The notes beneath the pieces were generated by a model. It had not been told where the DNA came from. It saw only the letters and a program-made list of their open reading frames with translations, and searched no databases. A program made the translations under genes and the position numbers. Of a stretch of DNA of 64,000 bases, positions 9,538-20,253 are shown piece after piece (the first letter of the stretch is position 1; every line of letters begins with the position of its first letter). This stretch comes from Microglena sp. YARC. Taxonomy: Eukaryota > Chlorophyta > Chlorophyceae > Chlamydomonadales > Chlamydomonadaceae. The stretch spans positions 21,562,882 to 21,626,881 of the forward strand of contig CM039463.1 in the NCBI GenBank assembly GCA_022414725.1. Reading direction: 5' to 3'.

Positions 9538-11113
9538 GTGTGTAGTCCGAGCCTGTCTGAGGGTGTCTGGCATGTGGATTCTGGAGCTGGAATGTCCATC
9601 ACAGGTGATAGATCTTTGTTCACTGTGTTTGATGTTCCACTGAATCTGCCATCAGTTCGATTTGGTGATGGTGTGGTTCAACGGGCAGTAGGTAAGGGAT
9701 CCATTGAGTTATGTAGTGATTGGTTACCAACACCAATCATTCTAACTAATGTTCTCTACATACCTCACTGTCCGGTGAACCTCCTGTCAGTAAATGCTGT
9801 GGCTCATTCTCTCCACTGCAAGATTTCTTTTGATAGTATTAGTTACACTGCCACTCAGGGCTCTTCTATTCTCTGGTCCTTCCCTGCCTCCGGTGATGGT
9901 GTTTACAAGTTTGCATGTAGGCCTTGTTTACACCACCAGTGGCTGTTCGTTTGGTGCTGACAAGTACCCAGCTTTTGCACTTGATGTTGATGAGGACGGT
10001 GGAGTTGTTATCCCTACCACTCCTGAATGGCTGTGGCATAGGCGGCTGGGTCACCCCGGCTATGATGCCATGCACAGACTTGTCAAGAAGGGTATGGTTA
10101 AGAACTTACCCCTCTCACTCAACCAGGTCCAAAAACTGGCTAAGATCCCTTGTGATGCTTGTCAAAAGGCTAAGGGCAAACGTCTCCCTTTTCCTAAAGC
10201 AAGCACTACTCCGATCAATGCACCTCTCCAACGCCTTCACTTGGACATCATGGGGCCAGTTCATATTAGAGGTCTGCGTGGGGAGTTTTATATTCTGTGC
10301 CTCACAGACCAACACTCTGGCTATGCTGAAGTGTTGTGCTTGAGGACCAGGGATGAAGCTCCCTTAGCAGTTCAGACTATCATCCTCAGATGGATGAATC
10401 AGCTGCACGGGTTTGCCTTTAAGTGCCTGAGGTCTGACAGGGCTAAGGAGTTTATAGTAAAGTGGTTTGAGGATTGGCTGATATCGGTTGGGGCAGTGCA
10501 TGAGTTATCTTTGGCATATACTGCACAGCAGAATGCGACTGTGGAGAGGTACAATGGGGTCTTACAGTCTATAGCTAGGAGCATCCACCTGGAGTCTAAG
10601 CTAACTAAGTCTTTCTGGCCCTATGCCTTCCTAGCTGCGTGTTACCTTCGTAATCGCTTGCCCAATCAGGGAGATAAGACTCCTCATGAGCTTTTCTTTG
10701 GGGTTCAGCCTGATGTGTCGATGTTGCGCGTGTTCGGATGCCCTTGCTACGTTACGTTAGTCAATGGGAAGAAGCGCAACAAGCTGGACGAAAGGACGTT
10801 ATCTGGTAGACTGGTTGGGTATTCCCTGGTGAGTAAGGGTTATTTTGTTTGGGTTCCTAAGTTGCGCCAGGTAGTAGAGAGTCGTGATGTACTCTTCTAT
10901 AAGCAGTTTGATCATAACTGTATTCCTGGGCTATCTCCCTATGACGGGTCGCCGTATGTCTCTCGCATCCCTGCCGCTATCAACGGACATATGCCTGTGC
11001 CTACGGTTAATTCCCTTGACCCTTTGCTAACCCCAATTGTCGACCGCTGCCCTGATCATGGGATGACCTTGCGTCCCAGGTCAGGGGCTGATGGTGCTGT
11101 ATTGTGTGTGTGA
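9538..11113 (+). pseudogene. Copia-1 protease and integrase
   Basis: 9538-9960 holds the aspartic protease with WHVDSGAG and the downstream LTNVLYIPHCPVNLLSV motif typical of copia. After a frameshift, 9970-11113 reads the GAG-pre-integrase region WLWHRRLGHPG...CDACQKAKG (HHCC zinc site). The integrase core follows with LHLDIMGP, RSDRAKEF and QQNATVERYN (D, D, E), then the GCPCYV region. The integrase would insert the cDNA. A stop ends the frame at 11113 before the RT. Confidence 0.9.
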
Positions 11114-11243
11114 AGGCACTGGGCGGGCGAGATTCTGCAGTTCTTTCAGATAAAATCTTAGCCGAATCGCAGGGGGTCGCCAGGCCCTCCTCTGCGCCAC
11201 ATTTCGTCGGTGAAGATTTAGGATTACGACAGCCTTCGATATA

Positions 11244-13198
11244 GTGGTACCTGGATCAGGTCCATTGACTAATAGTCGCCAACCTCCGACCACCTCGGAT
11301 GGCTCGCGGGTGTCGTTCATTCAGACGCCTCCTGTCGTCCCTGGTGGATTACTCGGGTCAAGCCCATGTGATGATGTAGCCGTTGCCGATAGTGCAAGTG
11401 ATGATCTGGAACACTGGTCGGGTTCCGATACTGCGTATGGCTGGGGTGTTCCGGTCGACCCAGGCTTCGTTGATATAGAGGCAAATAAGGCCGGCCCTGT
11501 TCAACCAGGCAGTAGTTCTGCACTGGGGGCTATACTACCGGTTACTGCTGATACTGATGATATCCCCGCTGCTCATGTACAAGTACACTGCTTGTACGTG
11601 GAGCATACATTTCCACTTCCACTGAACTGACCTTCAAAGCTGCCATGCTTCCCACCAACCCTGACAGGGATCAATGGCTCCTTGCTATGAAGGATGAGAT
11701 GGCGTCCCTACATGCCATGGCACTTGGGCGCTCACTCCACTGCCTCCTAAACAGAGGGTCCTGTCTGGCAGGTGGTTTTTGTGAGAAGGTTGGGGTTGAT
11801 GGTTCTATTCGCTTCAAGGCACGTTTTGTGGTTCGTGGTTTTCTGCAGCGTCCTGGGTTGGATTTTCATGATGTATATGCCCCCGTTTCTTCTAAAGCAG
11901 GTCTGAGGGTGCTCCTGGCTGCCATCACTCATAGGAAGATGTTTGTTCGGCAGCTGGACATCAAGACTGCATTTCTGAATGCTCCCTTGAACCTGGTCTG
12001 GACCTGTACTGCCACCAGCCTGAGGGCTTTAAGGTACTTGGTCCTAATGGTGTTCCCCTTGTGTGCAAGCTGATCAAGTCCCTTTATGGTTTGAAACAGG
12101 CGCCCACGGCTTGGAGTATGGATGTCAAGCGGGTTTTGGTTGCACATGGTTTTATTATGTGCAAGGCGGAAACCTGCTCTGTATTTTAGGAGGGATTCTA
12201 ATGGTGGGTGGAGCTATGTCCTAACCTATGTTGATGATTTTATCTGTGCTTTTAGTGAGCTGGATAGGTATGTTTTGCTGATCAAGGCTATGGAGAAAGC
12301 TGGCTGGGAGGTCAAAGAGATGGGTTTGCCGGTTCAGTTCCTCTCCTTGGACATGGCTTGTACACTTGACTCTGACGGCAGGTGTGTTCAGATCAACCTC
12401 TCCAGCACTCCTACATTGTTGATTCTGGTGGAGCAGTTTGGTCTGACTGCTGCTGCCAAGCCCAGGTTTGGTGCCCCCCATGGACAAGTCCACCGTCACT
12501 GACCCACCTGGAGAACCCCTGTCCTCTTATAGCCAGTACCTCTCTCTTGTTGGTGCTTTGCTATACCTGGCTACTTGCACCAGGCCTGATATTGCCTTTG
12601 CTGTGAGCTACCTGTCCAGGTTTTCTGCTCACCCTACCGTCCCCCTGTGGGGGGCAGCAAGCGTTTGCTTTTGTATTTGAGGTCACATTCCCACCTGGGA
12701 CTCACTTACACACACAGCCCTGATTTCTCTTTTACTGTCTTTAGTGACTCATCCTTTGCTGATGATGGGTCTGACAGGAGATCTCAGACTGGCTTTGCTG
12801 TCCTGGCTGGAGGGTGCATAGTGAACTGGATGAGCAAGAGGCAGCCTACAGTTGCCATTAGCTCTTGTGAGGCTGAGTATCAGGCCCTGTCTCAGGCTGC
12901 CAGGGAGGTGCAATGGTTGAAGAAGTTGAGGGTGGATCTGGGTCTGCCTTGTGATTTAGTTACCATTCAGGGTGACAACATAGGGTCTCTGAGATGGGCC
13001 AATGACTGGCAGCTCCTCCCTCGCAGCAAGCACATTGATGTTATTCATCACTACATCAAGGAGCTGGTGGAGGACGGTTCACTAGATGTTGCCTATGTTA
13101 ACACCAAGGACAACTGTGCTGACCCCTTCACCAAGCCCCTTGATCCTGCTGTGTTCTGGAGGTTTATGCGGATGCTTGGGATGACCGCTTCTTCTTAA
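11244..13198 (+). pseudogene. Copia-1 reverse transcriptase and RNase H
   Basis: The RT begins near 11645 with DQWLLAMKDEM, then FKARFVVRGF and QLDIKTAFLNAPL. After a frame change come LIKSLYGLKQAP, the catalytic YVDDF (about 12226-12240), and later YLATCTRPDIAFAVSYLSRF. RNase H at 12700-13198 has FSDSSFADD, SSCEAEYQAL, and HIDVIHHYIKEL, ending at a stop at 13198. YVDDF replaces the more usual YVDDI/L. Frameshifts near 12060, 12490 and 12650 inactivate the copy; 11114-11640 is a poorly conserved linker. Confidence 0.9.
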
Positions 13199-13520
13199 GG
13201 GAAAAAATTTTATTTTTTTTGGTTACATCGGTTTCTCTGGTTATCATTGTATGGCATTAGGTTCCTATTCCCGGATCGGGTTTTCTATACCGTTGTTACC
13301 CATCTTTGATATTCGGTTTTCATCCTTTTCTAACTTGGCAAATTTTGGTTTTTGCCGTGTTTCATTCCTTCCTATAAACCTTTGGGGTTCCATTTGAAGT
13401 TCTCTCGAATTTTCGGAGTTCTTTGATTTTTTTTTTTTTTCAATCTGTTACATATAGTTCTATGTCACAGTGCCATAGGTGGAGAAGTAGTATTGTATGT
13501 CACCTGTGTCATAGGTGGAG

Positions 13521-13822
13521 TGTCAGCATGAATTGCGGTGCTCTCACGCGTTTTATGACTTGGTGACTACTTATGTACTTCCTTAGAACTATCGGTCCTG
13601 ACAGTACTATGTCAGCTTACTGTTGACTGCGTCATCGGTTCTTCTGACACGCGCTGTCTAACCTGTACCCTGATCAGGTTCCAGGCTACTGCCCCCCTTT
13701 CCTCCGCTGGTGTCCCTTTATGGTTCCACTATCTTTTGTAATATTTATTCTCGTCTCCGCATTTATAGATTGGCGTGCTGCACACACTAAGTCCACTCTC
13801 CGGAGTGTTATCCAAGCTGATA
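13521..13822 (+). repeat. Copia-1 3' LTR
   Basis: 302 bp, identical to the 5' LTR except GCTACT instead of GCTACC near 13689. It is preceded by GTGTCATAGGTGGAG (polypurine candidate) and followed by the target duplication GTTGT. Confidence 0.93.
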
Positions 13823-14630
13823 GTTGTCTTTGCAGAGCTTGCTGATCTGCATCGGCAACCTAGTGGCATGTTACTAGGCTGCTGAGAGACTGCACTGGAA
13901 TGCTAATGGAGTGATGCCCTGATGCACTGGCTACCGGTTTATTTGCTTTTAAGTGCCTGCTGCTCTAGTGCACCTTTAAGGTTTTCCTTGCTGGTCAGTG
14001 GATCTTGTGGGGGTTCTACCCTTTCACCGTCCAGGACGTTTTCTAAGGAGTTTGATTTGCTTCTTTAGATTTTTTTAGTTACCTTGTTAGTGTTAGCTTT
14101 GGCCCTGTCCTGTTTTTTGTTGCATGCCACGCTCTGGTCGTCTTTGCAAAGCTTGCTGATCTGCATGGGTGACCTAGCGACATGTTACTAGGCTGCTGAG
14201 AGTCTGTGCTGGTTTGCTAAAGGAGTGATGCCCTGATGCACTGGCCTGTTACAGGAGTGATGCCCTGCAGTGTTTTTTTGCTTTTATCAGCAAGACCTTC
14301 GGATGTATGCCTTTCCTTCTTTTTCTGTGTTGCTCTTGGAGGTTACAGTGGTGTTTTGTTGGTTGGGGAGGAATAGTGTTGCTTGGAGATGGGGGTGGTG
14401 CTCGGAAGGCCCTTTGTCCTTTGTCCTCCTAGTAATTAGTTTGTGTCCCTCGTTCTTTTGTCCCCTAGTCTTTTCGTCTTTTGTCTTCGGATCTTTTGTC
14501 TTAGCGGACTTTTGGTCCATGTCCACTAGTCTTCTTCTTTGGTTTTTCTTCCTCGGTCACATAGGGCTAGGTTTTATCAGATGTTCCCCTTCCTGGTTCC
14601 TCCCTATGTAAAAAAAAAAAAAAAAAAAAA
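13823..14630 (+). mobile_element. LINE-B 3' region, right part with hairpin and poly(A)
   Basis: This continues the LINE-B interrupted at 6976. It holds two further modules, a T/C-rich stretch (TTTTGTCCCC, TCTTTTCGTC), the terminal hairpin at 14559-14609 and a run of about 21 A to 14630. The next base is already LINE-A ORF2 (minus). This copy has three modules in total. Confidence 0.88.
14559..14609 (+). other. LINE-B 3'-terminal hairpin
   Basis: ACATAGGG pairs with CCCTATGT, with inner stem CTAGG/CCTGG, a 5-nt bulge TTCCT and a 20-nt loop. Compared with LINE-A, the fourth stem position changes A to T and its partner T to A, keeping the pair. The total length (51 nt) and the distance to the A-tail are the same as in LINE-A. 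Confidence 0.75.
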
Positions 14631-15333
14631 GGGTGATGTCGTCACGAGGAGGAAGAAGGGGCAACGAGGAAGGCGCTGCCCACCGGTGAGGGTCTCCCAA
14701 GTGGAAAGGAGCCAGTCTATGACAGGGGCAGAATCAGGGCATTCAAAGAAAGCGTGAGACATGGTGTCAGCAGTGTGCAGTTGCAAACAGTCAGGGCTGG
14801 AGCAGACTATGGAGGGGAGGTCGTCTTGGTTGACCCGTTGGAAGCGTCCTCGTACATGGGCAAGGAATGCATTGCAGCCCAGGGTTCCATGAAGCAAGCT
14901 CCGGCAAGTGATGGTATAAGGACGGTGGAGAGTCTTGCCTGAGGCATACCACACCTGCGAAAAGCCTGCACGTAGAGGGAGGGAGACTTGAGGTTCGTCC
15001 TGTCTTTGAGCAGTTCTCTCCGCAGGGCTTGGAGGGGGGGGCTGACACGTTGTAAGTCCACCCAAGTGTTCTGTGGGAGGTCTTCAGGGGAAGGGACTGG
15101 AATAGGGATGACAACGAGCGCTCTCTCTGTTGCTGAGGTAATCCATCGGGATTCAAGACCACGGAGGCCTCGCAGGTCAGGGTTAGTTCTAGGATGAGTG
15201 TCCAAGGTGGAGGGGGGTAGAATGCTCCACAACTTGGGCCAAGCAGCACGTTCCTCGGTATAACCTCGCACAAAATGGGGGGAACTGGGGCTTTGTTGCA
15301 TGATATGTTGGTGAAGAAGGGCCTGCCGTGCTT

Positions 15334-15395
15334 TTTTTTTTTTTTTTTTATTTTACATAGGGAGGAACCAGAAAAGGGAACATCTGATAAAACCA
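15334..15395 (-). mobile_element. About 62-bp LINE-B 3'-tail insertion
   Basis: A T-run followed by ATTTTACATAGGGAGGAACC and the loop sequence is the reverse complement of a LINE-B tail. The flanks repeat CTT (15331-15333 and 15396-15398), matching the undisturbed GTGCTTGGCGC found in other ORF2 copies. Confidence 0.82.
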
Positions 15396-15435
15396 CTTGG
15401 CGCACAGAGAGTTCAAGAAGGTTCACCTCAGTATC

Positions 15436-16283
15436 TTTTTGCTGCCCTAAGGGCTGGATAGTAGTTTTTGGGGGTGGATCTGCTGCTCCTGCCCTGAAGA
15501 CTGTTTTTTGTTTGCTTTTTCCTGGACCTGTTTATCAGTAGCATGCCCTGCTTTGGTCTTCTTCCTTACAGAGCTTGCTGGCCTGCATTGGAGAAGAAGT
15601 GGCATGCTACTTGACAGGTGAGTTGGCTCGCCGGTCTGCTGATGGAGTGATGCCCTGATGCGCTGGACTGTTATAGGAGTGATGCCCTGTACCGTGTTGT
15701 ATCTTGCGCCTGCAGGTTCAGGAGGCTTACTTAGAAGCTACATAGTTTTTGTTACCTTGTTTCTGCTACCTTTGAACTGTAGGCATGCCGCGTTCTGGTC
15801 GTCTTTGCAGAGCTTGCTGATCTGCATGGGTGACCTAGCGACATGTTACACAGAGTCTGTGCTGGTTTGCTAAAGGAGTGATGCCCTGATGCACTAGCCT
15901 GTTACAGGAGTGATGCCCTGCAGTGTTTTAATCTTAGATCAGCAAGACCTTTGCTTGCATGCCTTTCCTTCTTTTTCTGTGTTGCTCTTGGAGGTTACAG
16001 TGGTGTTTTGTTGGTTGGGGAGGAACAGTGTTGCTTGGAGGTGGGGGTGGTGCTCGGAAGGCACTTAGTCCTTTGTCCTCCTAGTAATTAGTTTGTGTCC
16101 CTCGTTCTTTTGTCCCCTAGTCTTTTCGTCTTTTGTCTTCGGATCTTTTGTCTTAGCGGACTTTTGGTCCATGTCCTCTAGTCTTCTTCTTTGGTTTTTT
16201 CTTCCTCGGTCACATAGGGCTAGGTTTTATCAGATGTTCCCTTTCCTGGTTCCTCCCTATGTAAAAAAAAAAAAAAAAAAAAA
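15436..16283 (+). mobile_element. 5'-truncated LINE-B with two modules
   Basis: It starts in the LINE-B 3' region (TTTTTGCTGCCC) and ends with the hairpin 16212-16262 and about 22 A. The host ORF2 resumes at ATCATGGAGG, with ATC repeated on both sides (15433-15435, 16284-16286). The central module seen in the 30 kb copy is missing, so this copy has two modules rather than three. Confidence 0.88.
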
Positions 16284-16553
16284 ATCATGGAGGTGGAGAC
16301 CCCAAGTTGTTGGGTCCAATTGGAGGTCCTCCCAAAGACCAACCAGCCATGGTTCCAAGAGCTCTTGCCTCTGGTGGGGGGGAGGCCTTCTGGGACTGTC
16401 CGAGTTCTCTTGCGAGAGTGGACAACCTGTTGAAGAGGGGTGGCCAGTAAGGGGTGAACGGCCTGAAGAGAGGAGTTGGCACGGTGAGGGGTGGAAGCTT
16501 GAGCGGGGAAGGTTGCCTGTAGAGGGGGAGGAGCTGAGCGCTACCAACGTGCG

Positions 16554-16575
16554 TTTTTTTTTTTTTTTTACAAAG
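16554..16575 (-). mobile_element. Ultra-short LINE-A tail insertion
   Basis: A T-run of about 17 and ACAAAGGG stand inside the ORF1 3' region, where 1815-1850 reads on without it. The local ORF1 sequence between the insert and AGTGGAAGGGG has been lost. The insert contains only a few bases of LINE-A beyond the A-tail. Confidence 0.65.
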
Positions 16576-16593
16576 GGGGGGTGGCAGGAGGGG

Positions 16594-17682
16594 TCAAGAG
16601 AAGGGGAGAAGGAGCAGGGAAGGGTAGAAGGAGGTGGGGTCTGGGGGGGTGTATGCTCCAAGGGCCGAGTGGATGTCAAGGCTAGGCGAAGAAAGAGAGG
16701 GGATAGATGAGGGAGAGGGAGGAGTAGGGAGGAGCAGGGAGGCCAAGTCTTCACGTGTGGATGGAGGGGGAGGAAGAGAAGAAGGGGAGGGGATGAGACA
16801 GATAAAAAAGGGTTCGGAGAACTCTTCGTTGTCACCGCTGTCACTATCAATAACAGGTTGGATGCCAAATCGGAGGGGGGCTGGGCTGCAGTCTCCCCAG
16901 CAGCTAGGACATGAGGAGTGTCCTGTAGTGAACCAAGTCGTGATGCATGTGAAGTGGAAGGAGTGCGCACAAGGTGTCCAATAAGGGGTCTCAGTCCCAA
17001 AGGGGTTGAGACAAATGGGGCAGCAAAGCGGATCATGCTGGGTGTCTGATAGAGAAATCGCTGGTGGCTGGAGGGGGTGGGTGATGGCGGAGAGAGGTAA
17101 GGGAGGAGTGTGGGAGGGTTGTCGGGTGGCCATTGGGCTGGAGGAAGAGGGAGGGGCAGGATAGGGAGGGAGGTGAATAGGAAGGGGACAGGGATGGGCA
17201 GGAGGAGTCTGGTTTGCCCTTGAGATGGCGGCAGCACCAGCAGCAGCTGCTGCATCAGAGATGGTACGGGGGTTGGGAGCGATTGGTCTGCGAGGGGAAG
17301 GGGCGGCGGAGATAGGAGGGTCTTGAGCTGGGGTAGAGGGAGACTCTGGAGGAGCTGAGTTATAGGGGGCTGGAGAGGGGGATGAGGATAAGGGGGGAGC
17401 GACAGGGGAAGATGGAGACTCTAGAGTTAGTGGGGAGCGCAGAGGGGGGGGGGATGCTATAGGAGATTGTGTGGGTACCAAAGCTGTTGCTGTGGGTGTC
17501 AACACTGAGTCTGCTACTTTTGGTGTCAAAACATCTGCTGCTGTAGGAAGATCCGATTCCTCTGCCGGTGGCAAAGCTGTGTAAGCCAGTGCAGGTGTTA
17601 AAGCAAGTGATGCTGATATTGTAGCCAATGCAGCGGGTGCTAAAGCCGAGACCGATGTTGCTGTCGTTGGTGGCTGAACCAA
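16594..17682 (-). pseudogene. LINE-A ORF1, C-terminal part with RING-H2 finger (copy 2)
   Basis: This is the longest uninterrupted ORF1 frame: 362 codons from VQPPTTATSVSAL through the Ala/Thr/Pro-rich region and a Pro/Ser-rich region to the RING-H2 finger (17022-16900), then an acidic segment DSDSGDNEE and a Ser/Pro-rich end. It shows that the low-complexity region and the RING belong to one protein. The frame stops at 16594, apparently from an indel, before the basic C-terminus seen in copy 1. A TAA just upstream (APs in the 35 kb copy) is shared with copy 1. About 1.1 kb is almost identical to 1821-2960, as part of the direct duplication. Confidence 0.85.
16900..17022 (-). other. RING-H2 zinc finger in LINE-A ORF1 (copy 2)
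   Basis: It has the same C-x2-C-x13-C-x-H-x2-H-x2-C-x11-C-x2-C ligand spacing as copy 1, with all eight ligands, inside a 362-codon open frame. The first ligand Cys is at 17022-17020 and the last at 16902-16900. Confidence 0.9.
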
Positions 17683-17753
17683 GGCTCCTACTTAAGGTGC
17701 CTGTGCTAGTGCAGCTTGATTTTGTAAAGGAGTCAATTTTTTTGTTGTTGTTT

Positions 17754-18881
17754 TTAAATAGCCCAACAACTCGTGTGAATAACCTCCTTCATGGTATCCC
17801 ATTCTGTGACGATGTCTGAATCGGGTAAGAGGTTCAGGATGAGGGAACACGAAGCGATGATGTTCTTGAGCTCATCACATGCTTCTGGAATGTTGAGGAG
17901 GAGGAGGGAGAAACCTTGCAGCCCTTGGCCCCTGGGTGGAGCATGGCCTAGGAAGGAGAGGGTTATAGACACAGGGCGGTGGTCAGAGATAAAGCCAGAG
18001 GTAGGGAGAATGGAGGAAGTGGCCGTGAAGAGGGCTAGGAGGGAATCTAAAGCCAGCCAGCGGTCAAGCCTACCGCCCGATGAGGCTGGGATGCTCCAAT
18101 GTGTGAAGTCTTTGGCAGCCGGGTGCGCGTTCTGCCAGATGTCTTGAAGGCTGTAGGTATACATGATGTCTGCAAGGAGAGGTGCCCCCTGCATGCGACT
18201 CATGGGATCAATATTGAGTCTGTGAGGAGGGTAGACTGCATCGAGGGGGTCAAGAATGCAGTTGAAGTCACTAACAACGAGAAGGAGGCGTCCGTCAGTG
18301 GGAAGGTTAGGACGAATGCAGTTGAAAAAGAAGTCTTCTCTTTTTGTTTTTCCTTCCCTGTTAGAAGCTTGGGCCGGAGCATAGACGCACAAAATGGTGA
18401 TGACGGAGTCACCAATGAAAGCATCGATGCCTGGAATGCGGCCTGTTGGACCCAGGATAGGTCTTAGGACGGGATCTGTGATGGGGCAGTGAGGGCTTAA
18501 TATCAAGATGAGGCCTTCAGTGTGCCCTGTCCCAGGACAAAAGTAAAATCTTGCTCCTGGCCAGATTTCCCCCGCGCCTGGGAGGTGTTGAAGAAGGTCC
18601 TCGTGTGATGAGGTTGTCTTTACTTCAGTGAGCATTGCCATATCCACTCGCGTTTCTCAAAGCCAAGAAATGTGCTCAAAGAGTTTAAGGGGTGCAAGTC
18701 CTTGCGCGTTGGTGCAGGCAATGGTACTCCCAGAAGGGACATGATGTGCATTTATTCCTGTCCTCCCCTGGTGCAATCCCGGCTTGTGTTGCCGCTGATG
18801 TTTAAGCGTGCAGATTTGCGGGTTGACCGAGGGTACATTTCAGAGAGAGAGGTGCTGGGAAATGGGACTTCCCACCAGGGC
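17754..18881 (-). pseudogene. LINE-A endonuclease fragment, duplicate of 3032-4158
   Basis: About 297 open codons (18647-17754) cover LTEV, VSDFN and SDHRPV (17987-17973), ending in TSCWAI and the same illegitimate join to ORF1 as at 3031-3040. Here the stretch PITDPVLRPILG is in frame, whereas the 3.0 kb copy has compensating indels there. Upstream, the CGA-to-TGA stop and the loss of the ORF2 ATG (ATA) are shared with the 3.9 kb copy. These shared defects show that both copies derive from one already dead ancestor. Confidence 0.87.
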
Positions 18882-19170
18882 TTTTTGTTTTGTTTTTTCT
18901 ATTACAAAGGGGGGAACCAGGAAAAGGCGCAACTGATAAAACCTAGCCCTTTGTGTCCAAGGAGAAAAGACCAAAGAAAAAGACATGAACGGCTAAGGGA
19001 CAGACACCACCTGGGCGACTAAAGGGACTAAGGAGGACAGGAACAGAAGACAAACAAACCAGAGAGGCAAGGAAGAAGCCCAAAACAGGAAGCTCAAGAG
19101 AAGGGGCTAGGACCACTAAGAAAAAAGACCTAAGAAGGGTGGGGCCAAAACATTGCAATCTCTAACAGTC
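18882..19170 (-). mobile_element. LINE-A 3'-end fragment
   Basis: T-rich tail 18882-18903, hairpin 18904-18954, then about 215 bp of 3' UTR ending at CTCTAACAGTC. At 19171 it passes directly into gypsy integrase sequence. It parallels 4158-4453, marking the right end of the duplicated block. Confidence 0.85.
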
Positions 19171-20253
19171 CAATGCCAGGGATTTATCCCAATCGTCATG
19201 GTATGGCCCCACGTAGTGGCGGATCATGTCTTCGATGACTCGGTTCATACGTTCAGTTTGACCGTCAGTCTGCGGATGGAACGCTTTCGAGAATGCCTGT
19301 CGCAAGCCCATCAATCTATGGAGAGCCACGCCGAAATGACCCGTGAATTGCGCATCGCGATCACTGAGGAGATTCTTTGGGATTTTTATTTTGCCATGAT
19401 ATCGGATAACTCGATTGAGGTACAGGGAAGCGAATTCCTCCGCGTTAATCGTAGTATGACATGGTTCGACATGAACCATTTTAGACAATTTGTCTACGAA
19501 AACTGCGATGGCATCATGGCCAGACGTCGTAGGCGGGAGCGCCGTAATGAGATCCGTGGAGACGCATTCCCAGAATTTCTCAGGAATTTCCACGGGAACC
19601 ATCGTACCGTTTGGCTTTGCGTTACCCAGTTTGTTCGTTTGGCACTTGTGGCACTGCTGGACGAAGGCAGTCACGTCTGCAGTAAATGTGCAAGTAAATG
19701 TGCGTATGACAAGTTCCAAAGTCTTGGTGCGACCGCAATGGCCCATGTAAACCGGATCGTGGGCTTTGCGGATAATATCCAAGCGAAGTGCAGCGTCCAT
19801 AGGTACACATAAAAATTCACGTCCGAACTTGTTCTTCTTGAACCAGTAACCAGATTTGGAAAATTTATCACGGAGGCGCTTGCAGCCCGGCGTGAAGTTT
19901 GTGTCCGTCTTGTAGCCCGCTAAAATTCTATCAATGATAGAATAAGAGGAGGGCGCTGATGCCAAGGGCATTGGACGTCTGCGTTGTCGCGTTTCTTTGA
20001 CCGGAACCGAAGGGACGGGTAGTACCGTAGGTGGTCGGGGCAGGACCTCAACGACCGTTGGTCCGACTGCTATCGGACGTGGCTTCATCGATCGAGGACA
20101 GCATTTGCTGACCAAGAGAGAAAACACCAGTAGCTGGTGTGCTACGGTTACGTCGGCGGGGGGGAAGAGGTTGGGGTTGCGACTGACTGGGTCTGCCATA
20201 TTATTGCGACCTGCGCGATATTCCCAAGTATAGCTGAAAGGCGCAAGGACCTC
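19171..20253 (-). pseudogene. Ty3/gypsy integrase fragment
   Basis: The minus strand encodes the RT/RNase H end (TWEYRAGRNN, ADPVSRNPN), then an HHCC zinc site (AHDPVYMGHCG...QCHKC). The integrase core follows with STDLITALP, SDRDAQF and GQTERMNR as D, D and E. The frame is open for about 345 codons but is cut off at both ends: by LINE-A at 19170 inside the catalytic domain's C-terminal side, and by a LINE-A poly(A) at 20254. The missing upstream half (RT/RNase H) matches the fragment at 39175-39722, whose end meets this start at the same codon. No chromodomain or LTR is seen. Confidence 0.9.

Larger units (their letters stand above)
6977..13822 (+). mobile_element. Copia-1: Ty1/copia LTR retrotransposon, structurally complete, coding frames broken
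   Basis: Two 302-bp LTRs starting TGTCAGC and ending GCTGATA differ by a single C/T that I can find. They are flanked by a perfect 5-bp target duplication GTTGT (6972-6976 and 13823-13827). The order gag, protease, integrase, RT, RNase H is that of Ty1/copia. A purine stretch AGGTGGAG precedes the 3' LTR. The target lies inside a LINE-B 3' region, and the sequence continues correctly across the insertion. Near-identical LTRs indicate a recent insertion, yet several frameshifts break gag and pol. 13199-13520 is non-coding and T-rich. Confidence 0.95.
14631..16387 (-). pseudogene. LINE-A ORF2 C-terminal fragment with two LINE-B insertions
   Basis: Three minus-strand pieces (14631-15333, 15396-15435, 16284-16387) together give the C-terminal ORF2 region from GGDEVTS-like sequence at the low end back to the EPWLVGLWEDLQ segment. 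The Cys/His finger (CSSPDC...ECP) and WLLSTWE are readable around 14690-14830. LINE-B pieces at 15334-15395 and 15436-16283 interrupt it. The low end begins right after a LINE-B A-tail, and the high end is fused at about 16388 to ORF1/ORF2-linker sequence of another LINE-A. Confidence 0.82.

Noticed and set aside
16900..17022. RING-H2 protein as a host E3 ligase gene
   Set aside because: The same coding context recurs four times, always next to LINE-A sequence and (in copy 1) directly before the ORF2 start, so it belongs to the transposon.
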